DNA from: Clostridium sp. MB40-C1
GTDB lineage: Bacteria > Bacillota > Clostridia > Clostridiales > Clostridiaceae
Direction: 5' to 3'
DNA length: 64,000 nt
Assembly: GCF_030913655.1 (NCBI RefSeq)
Contig: NZ_CP133189.1
Location: 2,852,001 to 2,916,000, forward strand
A program made the translations under genes and the position numbers. This document shows, piece after piece, positions 37,144 to 46,157 of the stretch. Below the pieces are notes generated by a model, which saw nothing but the letters and a program-made list of their open reading frames with translations, was not told the DNA's origin and did no database searches. How positions within the stretch are numbered: position 1 is the stretch's first letter; each line of letters starts with the position of its first letter.

Positions 37144-37722
37144 CTATAATGTTGCGTCACAACATTTTTCTATTTCATCATATTTAGTTTTTATTGATTT
37201 AAGATCTTCCCAAAAACTAAATTTCTTATTATCATCTCTTAAAACAGCAGATGGATGAAAAGTGCATGTAATAAAACACCCTTTTCTCTCTACCCATTTT
37301 CCTCTATCTCTAGTTATCCTCCACTCAGATCCTAATATGTATTTCATAGCTGTTGCTCCAAGACAAACGATTATTTTAGGCTTTATAAGAGCCACTTGAT
37401 TTCTAAGATAAGGAATACATTCATGTGCTTCCTCTTCATAAGGGGTTCTATTCTTTTCTGGTCTGCATTTACATATATTTGTTATATAAAAATCTTTTTC
37501 TCTCATTAAATTAAGAGCTTGAACTCCCCTTTCAAATAATTGCCCTGCCCTTCCAACAAAAGGTCTTCCAAGTCTATCCTCATCTGCCCCTGGTGCTTCC
37601 CCTATAAACATAATCTTTGCCTTTAGATTTCCCTCTCCAAAAACCATATTAGTTCTAGTCTCTCCTAACTTACACTTATGACAATTCATACATTCTTTAT
37701 GTAATTCTTTCCACTGAAGCAA
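37144..37722 (-). CDS. Family-4 uracil-DNA glycosylase (Fe-S)
   Basis: 192 residues. Motif 1 GEAPGADEDRLGRPFVGRAG and motif 2 FHPSAVLRD are complete. Four candidate Fe-S cysteines are visible in CMNCHKC and in CKC of TNICKCRPEKN. The enzyme removes uracil from DNA; members were once annotated as SPO1 DNA-polymerase-related. It probably starts at TTG 37722, with GGGGGTGG just upstream. The last residues (CDATL) are encoded by the AATGTTG...CAACATT palindrome, so a dispersed repeat has supplied the C-terminal tail. Confidence 0.9.
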   Translation of the reverse strand: MLQWKELHKECMNCHKCKLGETRTNMVFGEGNLKAKIMFIGEAPGADEDRLGRPFVGRAGQLFERGVQALNLMREKDFYITNICKCRPEKNRTPYEEEAHECIPYLRNQVALIKPKIIVCLGATAMKYILGSEWRITRDRGKWVERKGCFITCTFHPSAVLRDDNKKFSFWEDLKSIKTKYDEIEKCCDATL

Positions 37723-37880
37723 CTAAACCACCCCCAATCTATTATTTATTATAATTGAATAAATTGTGTAATGGGAAAATTATGTATGTATATAAGTTTA
37801 ATTACACATTTTTCTCAATTCTACAAAGTCATTTTAAAATTAAACGACAACCTAAACTTATTTTATCTCTTTTAAAACAT

Positions 37881-38046
37881 TTAATAAATATCTAAAAGTT
37901 CTCTTAGCAAAAAAATACTAAGTTTTTCTTTTGGAGTATGTACATTATACATATTAGGTCCGAAAGAAATCATATCCATATCCCCTAATACTTCTTTTAA
38001 AATCCCACACTCAAGTTCTGCATGAATTGCAGTTACATTTGGATAT
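37881..38046 (-). pseudogene. pepD (Xaa-His dipeptidase, M20) C-terminal relic
   Basis: A frame without a start reads YPNVTAIHAELECGILKEVL, then MDMISFGPNMYNVHTPKEKL and a stop. These match the C-terminal end of aminoacyl-histidine dipeptidases (H-A-x-L-E-C-G, S-x-G-P-x-x-x-x-x-H-T-P). About 430 upstream residues are gone; AT-rich sequence with TATATATAT begins at the break. The relic cannot make an active enzyme. Confidence 0.75.
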
Positions 38047-38415
38047 TATATATATATCCTTATTTATTAATAATTTTATCATAAATAAACACTTTAATTC
38101 AAAATAACCATAATTAAGAGTATGTATAAATTTTCACTACATTTCTTGTTTGTCCTAATATTTACCATCTATTTTTTAGAATATCTTTTTAAATATAATA
38201 ATAAATAATTGAATTATAAAATTATCTAAATTAAAATTTTTTGTGAATAATTTGTTACTTTTTTACTAATTATATAAAAACAGATTAATTCTAAGTTGAT
38301 TTTGTAAATTTTTGACTATATAATTATATACATTATGATTAAGATTACAGCATAATCTATCGATATTATTATCATAGATATTATTATCATAGATGTTATT
38401 ATATGGAGGATATTC

Positions 38416-38583
38416 ATGGACAAGGAAATTTTAAGTGAAATTAATACTTTAAAAGAAAAATTAAACACTTTAGTTGGAATCAAGAATGTTAGCCTATCTG
38501 ATGAGGAAGTATTGACTATTAGCGTTAAGTTGGACAAGTTGATTAATAATTATATTAAGATATCTTCAAATACTCAAAATTAG
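38416..38583 (+). CDS. Spo0E-like Spo0A~P phosphatase (small)
   Basis: 55 codons, product begins MDKEILSEINTLKEKLN. The second helix (LSDEEVLTISVKLDKLINNY) fits the Spo0E signature S-x-x-L-D-x-x-I, in which Asp is catalytic. Spo0E proteins dephosphorylate Spo0A~P and delay sporulation; this size is typical. GGAGG lies 6 bases before the ATG. A plausible promoter (TTGACT 38312, TATGAT 38334) precedes a short direct repeat of ATATTATTATCATAG. The longer frame on the opposite strand is a shadow. Confidence 0.82.
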   Translation: MDKEILSEINTLKEKLNTLVGIKNVSLSDEEVLTISVKLDKLINNYIKISSNTQN

Positions 38584-38848
38584 CTCAAACAATATTTATT
38601 TAACATTATTTTTTAGCTTTATATATATTTCTTGTATATTTTAAGATTTATTCTGTTTTTTATTTTTTTATATTTATTAAATTAAAAATCTTGCATAAAT
38701 ATATATTAAGAAGTATAATTATTCATAAGCTGCAACATAAAAAACATTGATTTGTAAATTTTTTTTTAAATAAATATTCATTTTCAAATATTAATTTAAA
38801 TCTTTATTTTAAACTAAGCTAGTTTCTTTTTTTAATATATTTCCCCAT

Positions 38849-38881
38849 AAGAACCCCTTATAAAGGGGTTCTTTCCCTTTT
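38849..38881. terminator. Hairpin between the spo0E-like and AIM24 genes
   Basis: AAGAACCCC and GGGGTTCTT around a 7-base loop, followed by TCCCTTTT. It lies about 265 bases beyond the spo0E-like stop and about 90 beyond the AIM24 stop. Confidence 0.6.
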
Positions 38882-38968
38882 ACCTTTTAAAACCTATTTC
38901 AAGTTTTATTATACAAAAACAGGATAAAATTTCAATGAAATTTCACCCTATATCTACACTCTTATATT

Positions 38969-39652
38969 CTATTTTGCAGGAACAAATTTTCTAATCCAAT
39001 GTCCAAATCCTGCAGGATTTCTAGTTTGAATATATACTCTTCCTGGTCCTCTGAACCTACAAACAAGAGTTTCTCCTGAAGTTATTGAAGATATCCATCC
39101 TTTTGAAGCCTTCTCTATAGTAAAATCCATATTTTCGGGCCAAGCAACTAAATGTTGGTTGTCTACAATCATCTCTTCTCCTTCGCCAACATCTAAAGGA
39201 TGAATAGCTCCATAAGAACTTACAAATAAAGTTCCTTTTCCTCTTACTTTTAATACAAAAAAACCTTCTCCTGAAAAAAATCCTTTTGCAAGATCTTGCA
39301 TCTTTGTAGATATATCAAGACTTTCAGACCCAGCTAAAAAACCATCTTTTTGAACTATATATTCTGTCATTCCATCCATTTGTATTGGTATTATATCTCC
39401 AATAGATGTAGGTGAAAGTAAAACTTCTCCGTTTCCTCTAGCTGCTTTTAAAGTTTGAAAGAAAAACTTTTCTCCAGCTAACATTCTTCCAATTCCTCCG
39501 AAAATGCCCCCTTCAAGTTTCCCATCCACATCAATAGTAGGACTCATTGCAACCATAGCACCTGATTCTGCCTTTATAGCTTGTCCTTGTTCAAGCCATA
39601 CTTTAAGCATTGTATTAGATCCTCTATAAAGTAATTCATGGTTTATTGCCAT
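38969..39652 (-). CDS. AIM24/TIGR00266 family protein
   Basis: 227 residues, no signal peptide. Visible family features: ESGAMVAMSPTIDVDGKLEG, the glycine-rich GGIFGGIGRMLAGEKFFFQT, and SGETLVCRFRGPGRVYIQTR near the C-terminus. These are typical of the double-stranded beta-helix AIM24 family, widespread in Firmicutes but without an assigned reaction. GAGAGG precedes the ATG at normal distance. Monocistronic. Confidence 0.9.
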   Translation of the reverse strand: MAINHELLYRGSNTMLKVWLEQGQAIKAESGAMVAMSPTIDVDGKLEGGIFGGIGRMLAGEKFFFQTLKAARGNGEVLLSPTSIGDIIPIQMDGMTEYIVQKDGFLAGSESLDISTKMQDLAKGFFSGEGFFVLKVRGKGTLFVSSYGAIHPLDVGEGEEMIVDNQHLVAWPENMDFTIEKASKGWISSITSGETLVCRFRGPGRVYIQTRNPAGFGHWIRKFVPAK

Positions 39653-39908
39653 AATTCATACCTCTCTTCATCTTTTAGTTTTCTTAACCTTAAAAAAATA
39701 TTATATCACATTGTTTATTAAACATTCCTTCATAATTTCGTCCATTTTATTTTAAATCTTAACTATATATTTTAAAATAAAAAAATCACTTAATAGATTA
39801 CTTAAGAATTATACAAACCATTCGAATAATTTATAAATATAATTTTATTATATAAATATCCTCAGAATTCAATAAATTAAATATAAATACAATTTAAGGA
39901 GTGATAAC

Positions 39909-40736
39909 GTGTCTATAATTGATGTTGCAAAACAAACAGCTGCAATGTTATATGAACTAAATAATAAAAATTGTACTATTTTAATTACTGAAAATCACAG
40001 GATTGTAGAGCATTTAGAGTCTGATATTCTTAAGCTTCCTGTGAAAATTGGTGATACAATTGCTGAAGGAACCGTATTAAGCAAAGCTTGTCGTACAGGA
40101 AAAAGAGTTTATTCAGAAATAACAAAGCAAGAATCCCCATATGGAGTCGGTTATGTTGGTATGGCAATTCCTTTATATGAAAATGGAGTCATAGTTGGTG
40201 GGTTTTCAGTAACTGCTCCTGTTTCAAAAGACTTATCTGAACTTAGAGAAACTTCATATGAATTGGATGAAGCTGTTAACCAAACGGAAAGTGCTTCCAC
40301 TTCCATTGCAAATTCTGCAGTTAACCTTGCAACTATGGTTGAAGACTTATCTAATAAAACTACAGAAGCCAATAAAGAAATAAAAACAATCCATGATGTA
40401 ACTAATCTTATAAAAACAATTGCTAATCAAACAAATCTTCTTTCTCTTAATGCTGCAATTGAAGCTGCACGAGCCGGAGAACATGGAAAAGGATTTTCTG
40501 TAGTAGCTTCTGAAGTTAAAAAACTAGCTCAAAGTACAGCAACAAATGTCAATGATATTTCAACTAAATTAACCTATATATTTTCTTTAGTTGAAGGTAT
40601 CTCAAACTCAGTAAATACAATTATGGATTTAACTCAACAGCAAGCTTCAAGTACACAGGAAATTAGTGCAACTATGATAGAGCTAAAATCCCATATAGCA
40701 AAAATAAAAATTATAGCTGATGACTTTAAAGGATAA
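39909..40736 (+). CDS. Soluble methyl-accepting chemotaxis-like protein
   Basis: 275 residues without membrane segments. The N-terminal 110 residues form a small sensor domain ([11 protein letters not shown] at its end). The rest is a short coiled-coil signalling domain with the receptor tip ([35 protein letters not shown]) that contacts CheA/CheW. It is much shorter than transmembrane receptors, fitting cytoplasmic sensing. GTG start with AAGGAG 7 bases ahead. Monocistronic with a terminator at 40818-40851. Confidence 0.88.
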   Translation: MSIIDVAKQTAAMLYELNNKNCTILITENHRIVEHLESDILKLPVKIGDTIAEGTVLSKACRTGKRVYSEITKQESPYGVGYVGMAIPLYENGVIVGGFSVTAPVSKDLSELRETSYELDEAVNQTESASTSIANSAVNLATMVEDLSNKTTEANKEIKTIHDVTNLIKTIANQTNLLSLNAAIEAARAGEHGKGFSVVASEVKKLAQSTATNVNDISTKLTYIFSLVEGISNSVNTIMDLTQQQASSTQEISATMIELKSHIAKIKIIADDFKG

Positions 40737-40817
40737 TTCCTATTGTTTTAATCTAATATTAGTTTATATACACTTATTAAATATACAAATATCTAATAAC
40801 AAAGCAAAAATAAAATA

Positions 40818-40851
40818 AAGAGTATTAACACTCTAAGTTGTTAATACTCTT
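40818..40851. terminator. Hairpin between the chemoreceptor and adhE
   Basis: AAGAGTATTAACA and TGTTAATACTCTT flank an 8-base loop; it can act for both convergent genes. Confidence 0.7.
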
Positions 40852-40892
40852 CTTCATTATATAAAATAACAATCATTTAAATATATTTTAAT

Positions 40893-43490
40893 TTAAACTC
40901 TCTCAGAATTTCCTTCAAAAGCATTTATATACATCTGTTTTATTTCCTCTATCAAAGGATATCTTGGGTTAGCTCCTGTACATTGATCATCAAAAGCTTC
41001 TTCACACATTTTATCTAAACTAGCATAAAATTTTTCTTTTGACACACCAGCTTCACTAATAGTCTTTGGTATATTAATTTTTTTCTTTAATTCATCTATT
41101 TTTTTAATTAAAAGATTTATATTTTCATCTTCTGTTTCTCCATGTAAATGTAAATAATTAGCAATTTGACTGTATCTCCATTTAGCATTTGGATATTTAT
41201 ATTGTGGAAAGGCAGTCTGCTTTCTTGGATTATTAACAGCATTAAATTTAATTACTTCATCTATAAGAATCCCATTAGCTATGCCGTGTGGTATATGATG
41301 AATTGCTCCTAATTTATGTGCCATAGAGTGACAAACTCCTAAAAATGCATTTGCAAAAGCCATTCCAGCCATAGTTGATGCATGAGCCATTTTTTCTCTA
41401 GCTTTTATATTGTTAGGTCCTTCTTCATAGGATTGAGGTAAATATTTGAATATTAATCTTATAGCTTCAAGAGCTAAGCCGTTGGTATACTCAGAAGCAA
41501 GTACTGATACATAGGCTTCAATGGCATGTGTTAATGCGTCTATGCCTGATGCAGCAGTAAGTGATTTTGGCATATTCATCATAAGTTCAGCATCAATTAT
41601 AGCCATATTTGGCGTTAGTTCATAATCTGCTAATGGATATTTTATTTCTGTCTTTTCATCTGTTATAACTGCAAAAGGAGTTACTTCTGAACCTGTACCT
41701 GCTGATGTTGGTATAGATACCATCATTGCTTTTTCTCCCATCTTAGGGAATGTATATACTCTTTTTCTAATATCCATGAATCTCATAGCAAGATCCTCGA
41801 ATCTTACTTCTGGATGCTCATAAAGAACCCACATTATCTTAGCTGCATCCATAGGCGATCCTCCACCTACAGCTATAATTACATCTGGCTCAAAACTTAG
41901 CATCTCTTGTGCTCCTTTTCTAGCTGTTGCTAAAGTTGGATCTGGCTCCACATCAAAAAACACCTTAAAATCTATACCTATATCATCCAGTATTTCTATA
42001 ACATTATCTACAAAACCTAATTGGAAAAGCACTTTATCTGTTACTATAAACGCCTTCTTCTTATTCATTTCTTTTAATTCTCTTAATGCTACTGGAGTAC
42101 AACCATACTTAAAATAGATTTTTTCAGGGACTCTAAACCAAAGCATGTTTTCCCTTCTCTCTGCTACACTTTTTACATTTAATAAATGTTTAACACCTAC
42201 ATTTTCTGATACTGAGTTTCCACCCCAACTACCACATCCTAAAGTTAAAGATGGTGCTAATTTAAAGTTATAAACATCTCCTATAGCTCCTTGAGATGAA
42301 GGCATGTTTACTATTGTTCTTCCCGTCTTCATAACCGATCCAAATTTATCAATTCTATCCCTTGATTTAATTTGATCAGTATACAACACAGAAGTGTGAC
42401 CAAATCCTCCAAGCTCTATTAGTCTAATAGATTTTTTCAATGCTTCATCAAAAGTCCTCACTCTATACATGGCAAGTATTGGAGATAGCTTTTCATGTGA
42501 AAAAGGCTCTTCAAGTTCAACGGATTCTACTTCCCCAATTAGCACTTTAGCACTCTGTGGGACATCAACTCCAGCCATAGCTGCTATCTTATACGCTGAT
42601 TGACCTACAATCTCTGAATTTAAAATGCCATTAATTACTATTATATCTCTTACTTTGTCAATTTCATCCTTTTTAAGTATATATGCTCCTCTTTCTTCAA
42701 ATTCTTCTCTAACTTTATCATATACTTCATCTAAAACTATTACTGATTGCTCCGATGCACATATTACTCCATTATCAAAGGTTTTAGAAAGCAATATAGA
42801 ATTTACAGCCATTTTTAGATGAGCTGTTTCATCTATTATAGCTGGAGTATTTCCCGCTCCGACCCCTATAGCTGGTCTTCCAGAAGAGTATGCAGCTTTA
42901 ACCATCCCTGGTCCACCAGTAGCTAATATAATGTCAGCATTACTCATAACTAATTGTGATAATTCTACTGAGGGTTCATCTATCCATCCAATTATATCTT
43001 CTGGAGCTCCAGCTTTTACAGCTGCTTCTAATACTATTCTAGCTGCTTCTGCAGTAGATTTTTTTGCTCTTGGATGAGGAGAAAATATAATTCCATTTCT
43101 GCTTTTTAAAGCTATAAGTGCCTTAAATATAGCTGTAGAAGTTGGATTTGTAGTAGGTACAATAGCAGCCACAACACCTATTGGCTCTGCAACTTTAGAT
43201 ATACCAAAAGCTTCATCTCTACTTATAACACCACAAGTTTTTTCGTCCTTGTATCTGTTATAAATATATTCTGATGCAAAGTGATTTTTTATAACTTTAT
43301 CTTCAACTATACCCATTCCGGTTTCTTCCACTGCCATTTTTGCTAATCTTATTCTAGCATTGTTAGCAGCCATAGCCGCTTGCCTAAATATCTCATCTAC
43401 TTGCTTTTGATTATAAGTAGAATATATTCTTTGTGCCTCTCGAATTTGTTTAATTTTGTTCATTAGTTCATCTGCATTTACAACCTTCAT
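40893..43490 (-). CDS. adhE: Bifunctional acetaldehyde/alcohol dehydrogenase
   Basis: 865 residues. The N-terminal CoA-acylating aldehyde dehydrogenase (about 1-440) has the active Cys in NGVICASEQS and the nucleotide motif VGAGNTPAII. The C-terminal iron alcohol dehydrogenase (about 455-865) has VGGGSPMDAAKI, SAGTGSEVTPFAVI and the metal ligands in HSMAHKLGAIHHIPHG. It reduces acetyl-CoA to ethanol, regenerating NAD+. GAGGTG precedes the ATG. The 420-base region upstream shows TTATTAATAA and other AT palindromes but no clean Rex box. Confidence 0.97.
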   Translation of the reverse strand: MKVVNADELMNKIKQIREAQRIYSTYNQKQVDEIFRQAAMAANNARIRLAKMAVEETGMGIVEDKVIKNHFASEYIYNRYKDEKTCGVISRDEAFGISKVAEPIGVVAAIVPTTNPTSTAIFKALIALKSRNGIIFSPHPRAKKSTAEAARIVLEAAVKAGAPEDIIGWIDEPSVELSQLVMSNADIILATGGPGMVKAAYSSGRPAIGVGAGNTPAIIDETAHLKMAVNSILLSKTFDNGVICASEQSVIVLDEVYDKVREEFEERGAYILKKDEIDKVRDIIVINGILNSEIVGQSAYKIAAMAGVDVPQSAKVLIGEVESVELEEPFSHEKLSPILAMYRVRTFDEALKKSIRLIELGGFGHTSVLYTDQIKSRDRIDKFGSVMKTGRTIVNMPSSQGAIGDVYNFKLAPSLTLGCGSWGGNSVSENVGVKHLLNVKSVAERRENMLWFRVPEKIYFKYGCTPVALRELKEMNKKKAFIVTDKVLFQLGFVDNVIEILDDIGIDFKVFFDVEPDPTLATARKGAQEMLSFEPDVIIAVGGGSPMDAAKIMWVLYEHPEVRFEDLAMRFMDIRKRVYTFPKMGEKAMMVSIPTSAGTGSEVTPFAVITDEKTEIKYPLADYELTPNMAIIDAELMMNMPKSLTAASGIDALTHAIEAYVSVLASEYTNGLALEAIRLIFKYLPQSYEEGPNNIKAREKMAHASTMAGMAFANAFLGVCHSMAHKLGAIHHIPHGIANGILIDEVIKFNAVNNPRKQTAFPQYKYPNAKWRYSQIANYLHLHGETEDENINLLIKKIDELKKKINIPKTISEAGVSKEKFYASLDKMCEEAFDDQCTGANPRYPLIEEIKQMYINAFEGNSERV

Positions 43491-43914
43491 TTATAATATC
43501 ACCTCTTCATGAATATATAACTTTTTTAATTACACTCTAACATTTTGTAGTATTAGTAATTTCATGTCTTTTTATTAGTTGCTAATCACTAATCTCTATG
43601 ATTTTTCATACAAAAAATAATGTTATCAAATATTTTACATTTATTATGTATAATTAACCTTTATTAATAACCAAATTAACTTTATAATATATATATTAGG
43701 TTTGAGGAATGATATAATTATCTTTTTTAATTCCTAAATATTTATTTTAGCAAGCAAAACTATATGTTCATTACAGAAAGCTTTATAATATTATCTATAA
43801 ATGTCATATTTCACTTCATTTGGTTGTTATTTGGCATATAAAAATTTTCCTTAATGCCAGAAAACAGCTTGTATAAATTTTGGTTTTAATATAGAATATA
43901 CAAGGGTGATATTT

Positions 43915-44928
43915 ATGTTTAAAAATAAGTCTGAAAAAGACAAAAAACCAAAAAAATGGTTTATAATATTTGAAATTATCTTCACCATAATTTCTGCCCC
44001 ATTTTTACTTTACTATGGACCTTTTGATAATATAAAAACTACAGTTGTAGGATCAGCTATGACTACTTCTACCCATCAATGGATTGCTACAATGTTTTTA
44101 TCTAAGGAACATATAAATCAAATACTAAGCAGAAATAAAATTGAAAATATAGTTCAAACAGATATTGGTAAACTAAACGAAAAAATAACTAATAAAATAA
44201 ATAATAATCCCAAAGCTTCAAATGAAATAGAAAGATACTATATCAATGGAGATAAATTTACAGGACATCTTTTAGTAATTAAAAATCCTAAAAGAGTAAA
44301 AGTCGGATTTTCTGATAAGCTAGGTAAAAGTGGTGAAACTACTAGTGAAATTGCAAAACGTTATAACGCTGTTGCTGCAATAAATGCAGGAGGCTTTGAT
44401 GCTAATTCTATTGCTCCAGAAAATACTGATTCCAAAACAAGCGGCTCTGCTTCTGGTATAATAATCTCTAATGGTAAAGAAGTATACAATAGTTTAAAAA
44501 AAGATGAAAAAAGCTGTATCGCTGGTATTACTCAATATGGAGCTTTGGTAGTTGGTAATCATACAGTAGAAGAACTTAAAAAGTTAAATGTAACTAATGC
44601 TGTGTCTTTTGGTCCATGTTTGATAGTAAATGGGGAAAAAACTATAACTTCTGGAGATGGAGGTTGGGGAACAGCCCCTAGAACTGCCATAGGTCAAAGA
44701 AAAGATGGTAGTATATTGTTTCTAGTTATTGACGGTAAATACATAGGCCGCCTTGCAGTTACTTTAAGAGAGTTACAAGATATTTTATATGAATATGGTG
44801 CATATTATGCTATAAATTTAGACGGTGGTTCATCTTCTACCATGTACTATAAAGGAAAGGTTATAAGTAACCCTTATAAATCTACTGGCGAAAGAGAAAT
44901 ACCATCTATATTCTATGTAACACCATAA
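43915..44928 (+). CDS. Phosphodiester glycosidase (NAGPA) domain protein, membrane-anchored
   Basis: About 337 residues: one N-terminal membrane segment (about 17-37), then a linker, then a NAGPA-type domain. Visible motifs are AAINAGGFDANS, FGPCLIVNGEK, PRTAIGQRKDGSILFLVIDG and the catalytic-end NLDGGSSSTMYYKG. In bacteria these domains act outside the cell on surface polymers. ATG 43915 has AGGGTG 6 bases ahead; an ATG three codons upstream lacks such spacing. Own terminator at 45002-45041. Confidence 0.88.
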   Translation: MFKNKSEKDKKPKKWFIIFEIIFTIISAPFLLYYGPFDNIKTTVVGSAMTTSTHQWIATMFLSKEHINQILSRNKIENIVQTDIGKLNEKITNKINNNPKASNEIERYYINGDKFTGHLLVIKNPKRVKVGFSDKLGKSGETTSEIAKRYNAVAAINAGGFDANSIAPENTDSKTSGSASGIIISNGKEVYNSLKKDEKSCIAGITQYGALVVGNHTVEELKKLNVTNAVSFGPCLIVNGEKTITSGDGGWGTAPRTAIGQRKDGSILFLVIDGKYIGRLAVTLRELQDILYEYGAYYAINLDGGSSSTMYYKGKVISNPYKSTGEREIPSIFYVTP

Positions 44929-45001
44929 AATATGTAATTTAGTTACTTATGTTTAAAGTAACAATTACTTAATTGAAAATTAATATGTTTAAATAAAGTA
45001 T

Positions 45002-45041
45002 AAAACACCTAATTAAAAATAATATTTTAATTAGGTGTTTT
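45002..45041 (+). terminator. Terminator after the glycosidase gene
   Basis: AAAACACCTAATTAAAA and its complement around a short loop, ending in GTTTTAT. Confidence 0.75.
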
Positions 45042-45090
45042 ATAAACTTGTAAATAATAAACTTAATTATATAAAAAAGAGGTCATTAAA

Positions 45091-45720
45091 ATGAAAGTTA
45101 ATTACCAAAAAATCTTAGATAAAAAACTAGAAGAAATAAAGGCTTTAGATAAAGTTCCTTCTCTTCTCTTACATAGCTGTTGTGCTCCTTGCAGTAGTTA
45201 TGTTTTAGAATATCTTTCAGAATTTTTCAATATAACAATATTTTATTATAACCCTAACATTCATCCTGAAAATGAATATAGAAAAAGGGTTCAAGAACAA
45301 AAAGAGTTTATATCACAATTACCTACAAAAACAAAAATTAACTTTATAGAAGGTAATTACAACACACAAGAATTTTTTAATATTACAAAGGGTTTAGAAG
45401 AAGAACGTGAAGGTGGCACTAGATGTTTTAAATGCTATGAATTACGTTTAAGAGAAGCTGCAAAAAAAGCTAAAGAATTGAATTTTGATTATTTTACTAC
45501 AGTCTTATCTATAAGCCCTCATAAAAATTCAGAAAAAATCAATGAAATTGGAGAAAAATTAGCAGAAGAATTTAATATAAAATTTCTTAACTCAGATTTC
45601 AAAAAGAAAAACGGATACAAACGTTCCATAGAGCTTAGCAAAGAATATAATCTTTATAGACAAAATTATTGTGGCTGTGTATATTCTCAAAGAAATTTAA
45701 AAACTATTAATGAAAAATAA
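45091..45720 (+). CDS. queH: Epoxyqueuosine reductase QueH
   Basis: 209 residues of the DUF208/QueH family that completes queuosine synthesis in tRNA. The adjacent cysteines in LLHSCCAPCSS and the later RCFKCYELRL and YCGCVYSQR provide the Fe-S and metal ligands. It is the non-homologous alternative to QueG. GAGG lies before the ATG. It marks the last conserved chromosomal gene before the accessory region on its right. Confidence 0.92.
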   Translation: MKVNYQKILDKKLEEIKALDKVPSLLLHSCCAPCSSYVLEYLSEFFNITIFYYNPNIHPENEYRKRVQEQKEFISQLPTKTKINFIEGNYNTQEFFNITKGLEEEREGGTRCFKCYELRLREAAKKAKELNFDYFTTVLSISPHKNSEKINEIGEKLAEEFNIKFLNSDFKKKNGYKRSIELSKEYNLYRQNYCGCVYSQRNLKTINEK

Positions 45721-45751
45721 ATATACTGTTTGTTTTTAGTCTACCTATAAA

Positions 45752-45782
45752 GAGGCTGTCGTATTAGCATAAAAAATTTGCT
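45752..45782 (+). repeat. Family B element, truncated copy B4
   Basis: GAGGCTGTCGTATTAGC plus ATAAAAAATTTGCT matches the left half of the hairpin at 8994-9038, then stops. The right arm is lost. It lies at the boundary between queH and the bacteriocin-like locus. Confidence 0.55.
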
Positions 45783-45855
45783 TTAATTCCTTTAGATCTT
45801 ACTGATTTATAATATTGTTTTGATTATATTAAAGATATTTGATATTATAAGATAA

Positions 45856-45887
45856 ACAAATAGAAGCTCTGCCAAGCTTCTATTTGT
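45856..45887 (-). terminator. Terminator of the split-sigma operon
   Basis: ACAAATAGAAGCT and AGCTTCTATTTGT flank a 6-base loop just beyond the stop of the short sigma-like gene. Confidence 0.7.
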
Positions 45888-45901
45888 AGAAATATTTACT
45901 T

Positions 45902-46126
45902 TTATAAGTAATTTTTCAAATTTACATCAAGAGAGTTAAATGTGAAATTATAAATGCATTTTATTAACTTTACATTTAACTCTTGAAAACAGTCTTCGTC
46001 GAATCTTCCATTGATAATACTATTCTTAATAAGACAAGGTTTAAACTTTCTTACAATCTCATTAAGAGCCCATGTATTTCCTTCATGTGCTGAAATAACT
46101 AACTCTTCAAAATTCTTATCACTCAT
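45902..46126 (-). CDS. Sigma region 2-like small protein (putative RsoA-type subunit)
   Basis: 74 residues: FEELVISAHEGNTWALNEIV, then KFKPCLIKNS, DEDCFQELNVKLIKCIYNF. The pattern (FxELIxxAxxGD..A...I...FKPLI ... D..QEL...L...I..F) is that of HTH_16/sigma-70 region 2 in TcdR/UviA-type sigma factors and in the B. subtilis coregulator RsoA (about 79 residues). It has no region 4. It starts at ATG 46126 (AAGGA 6 bases ahead), 31 bases after the region 4-type gene. Inference: together they form one functional sigma factor. Confidence 0.72.
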   Translation of the reverse strand: MSDKNFEELVISAHEGNTWALNEIVRKFKPCLIKNSIINGRFDEDCFQELNVKLIKCIYNFTFNSLDVNLKNYL

Positions 46127-46157
46127 TAGCATTCCTTCTTACTCAACTTTTATATTT

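Noticed and set aside
38316-38537. 73-codon leftward frame over the spo0E-like gene
   Set aside because: It lacks a ribosome site and is antisense to a short gene with a good site and family signature.
43491-43914. Rex operator upstream of adhE
   Set aside because: AT-rich near-palindromes occur, but none matches TTGTTAA-N4-TTAACAA well enough.
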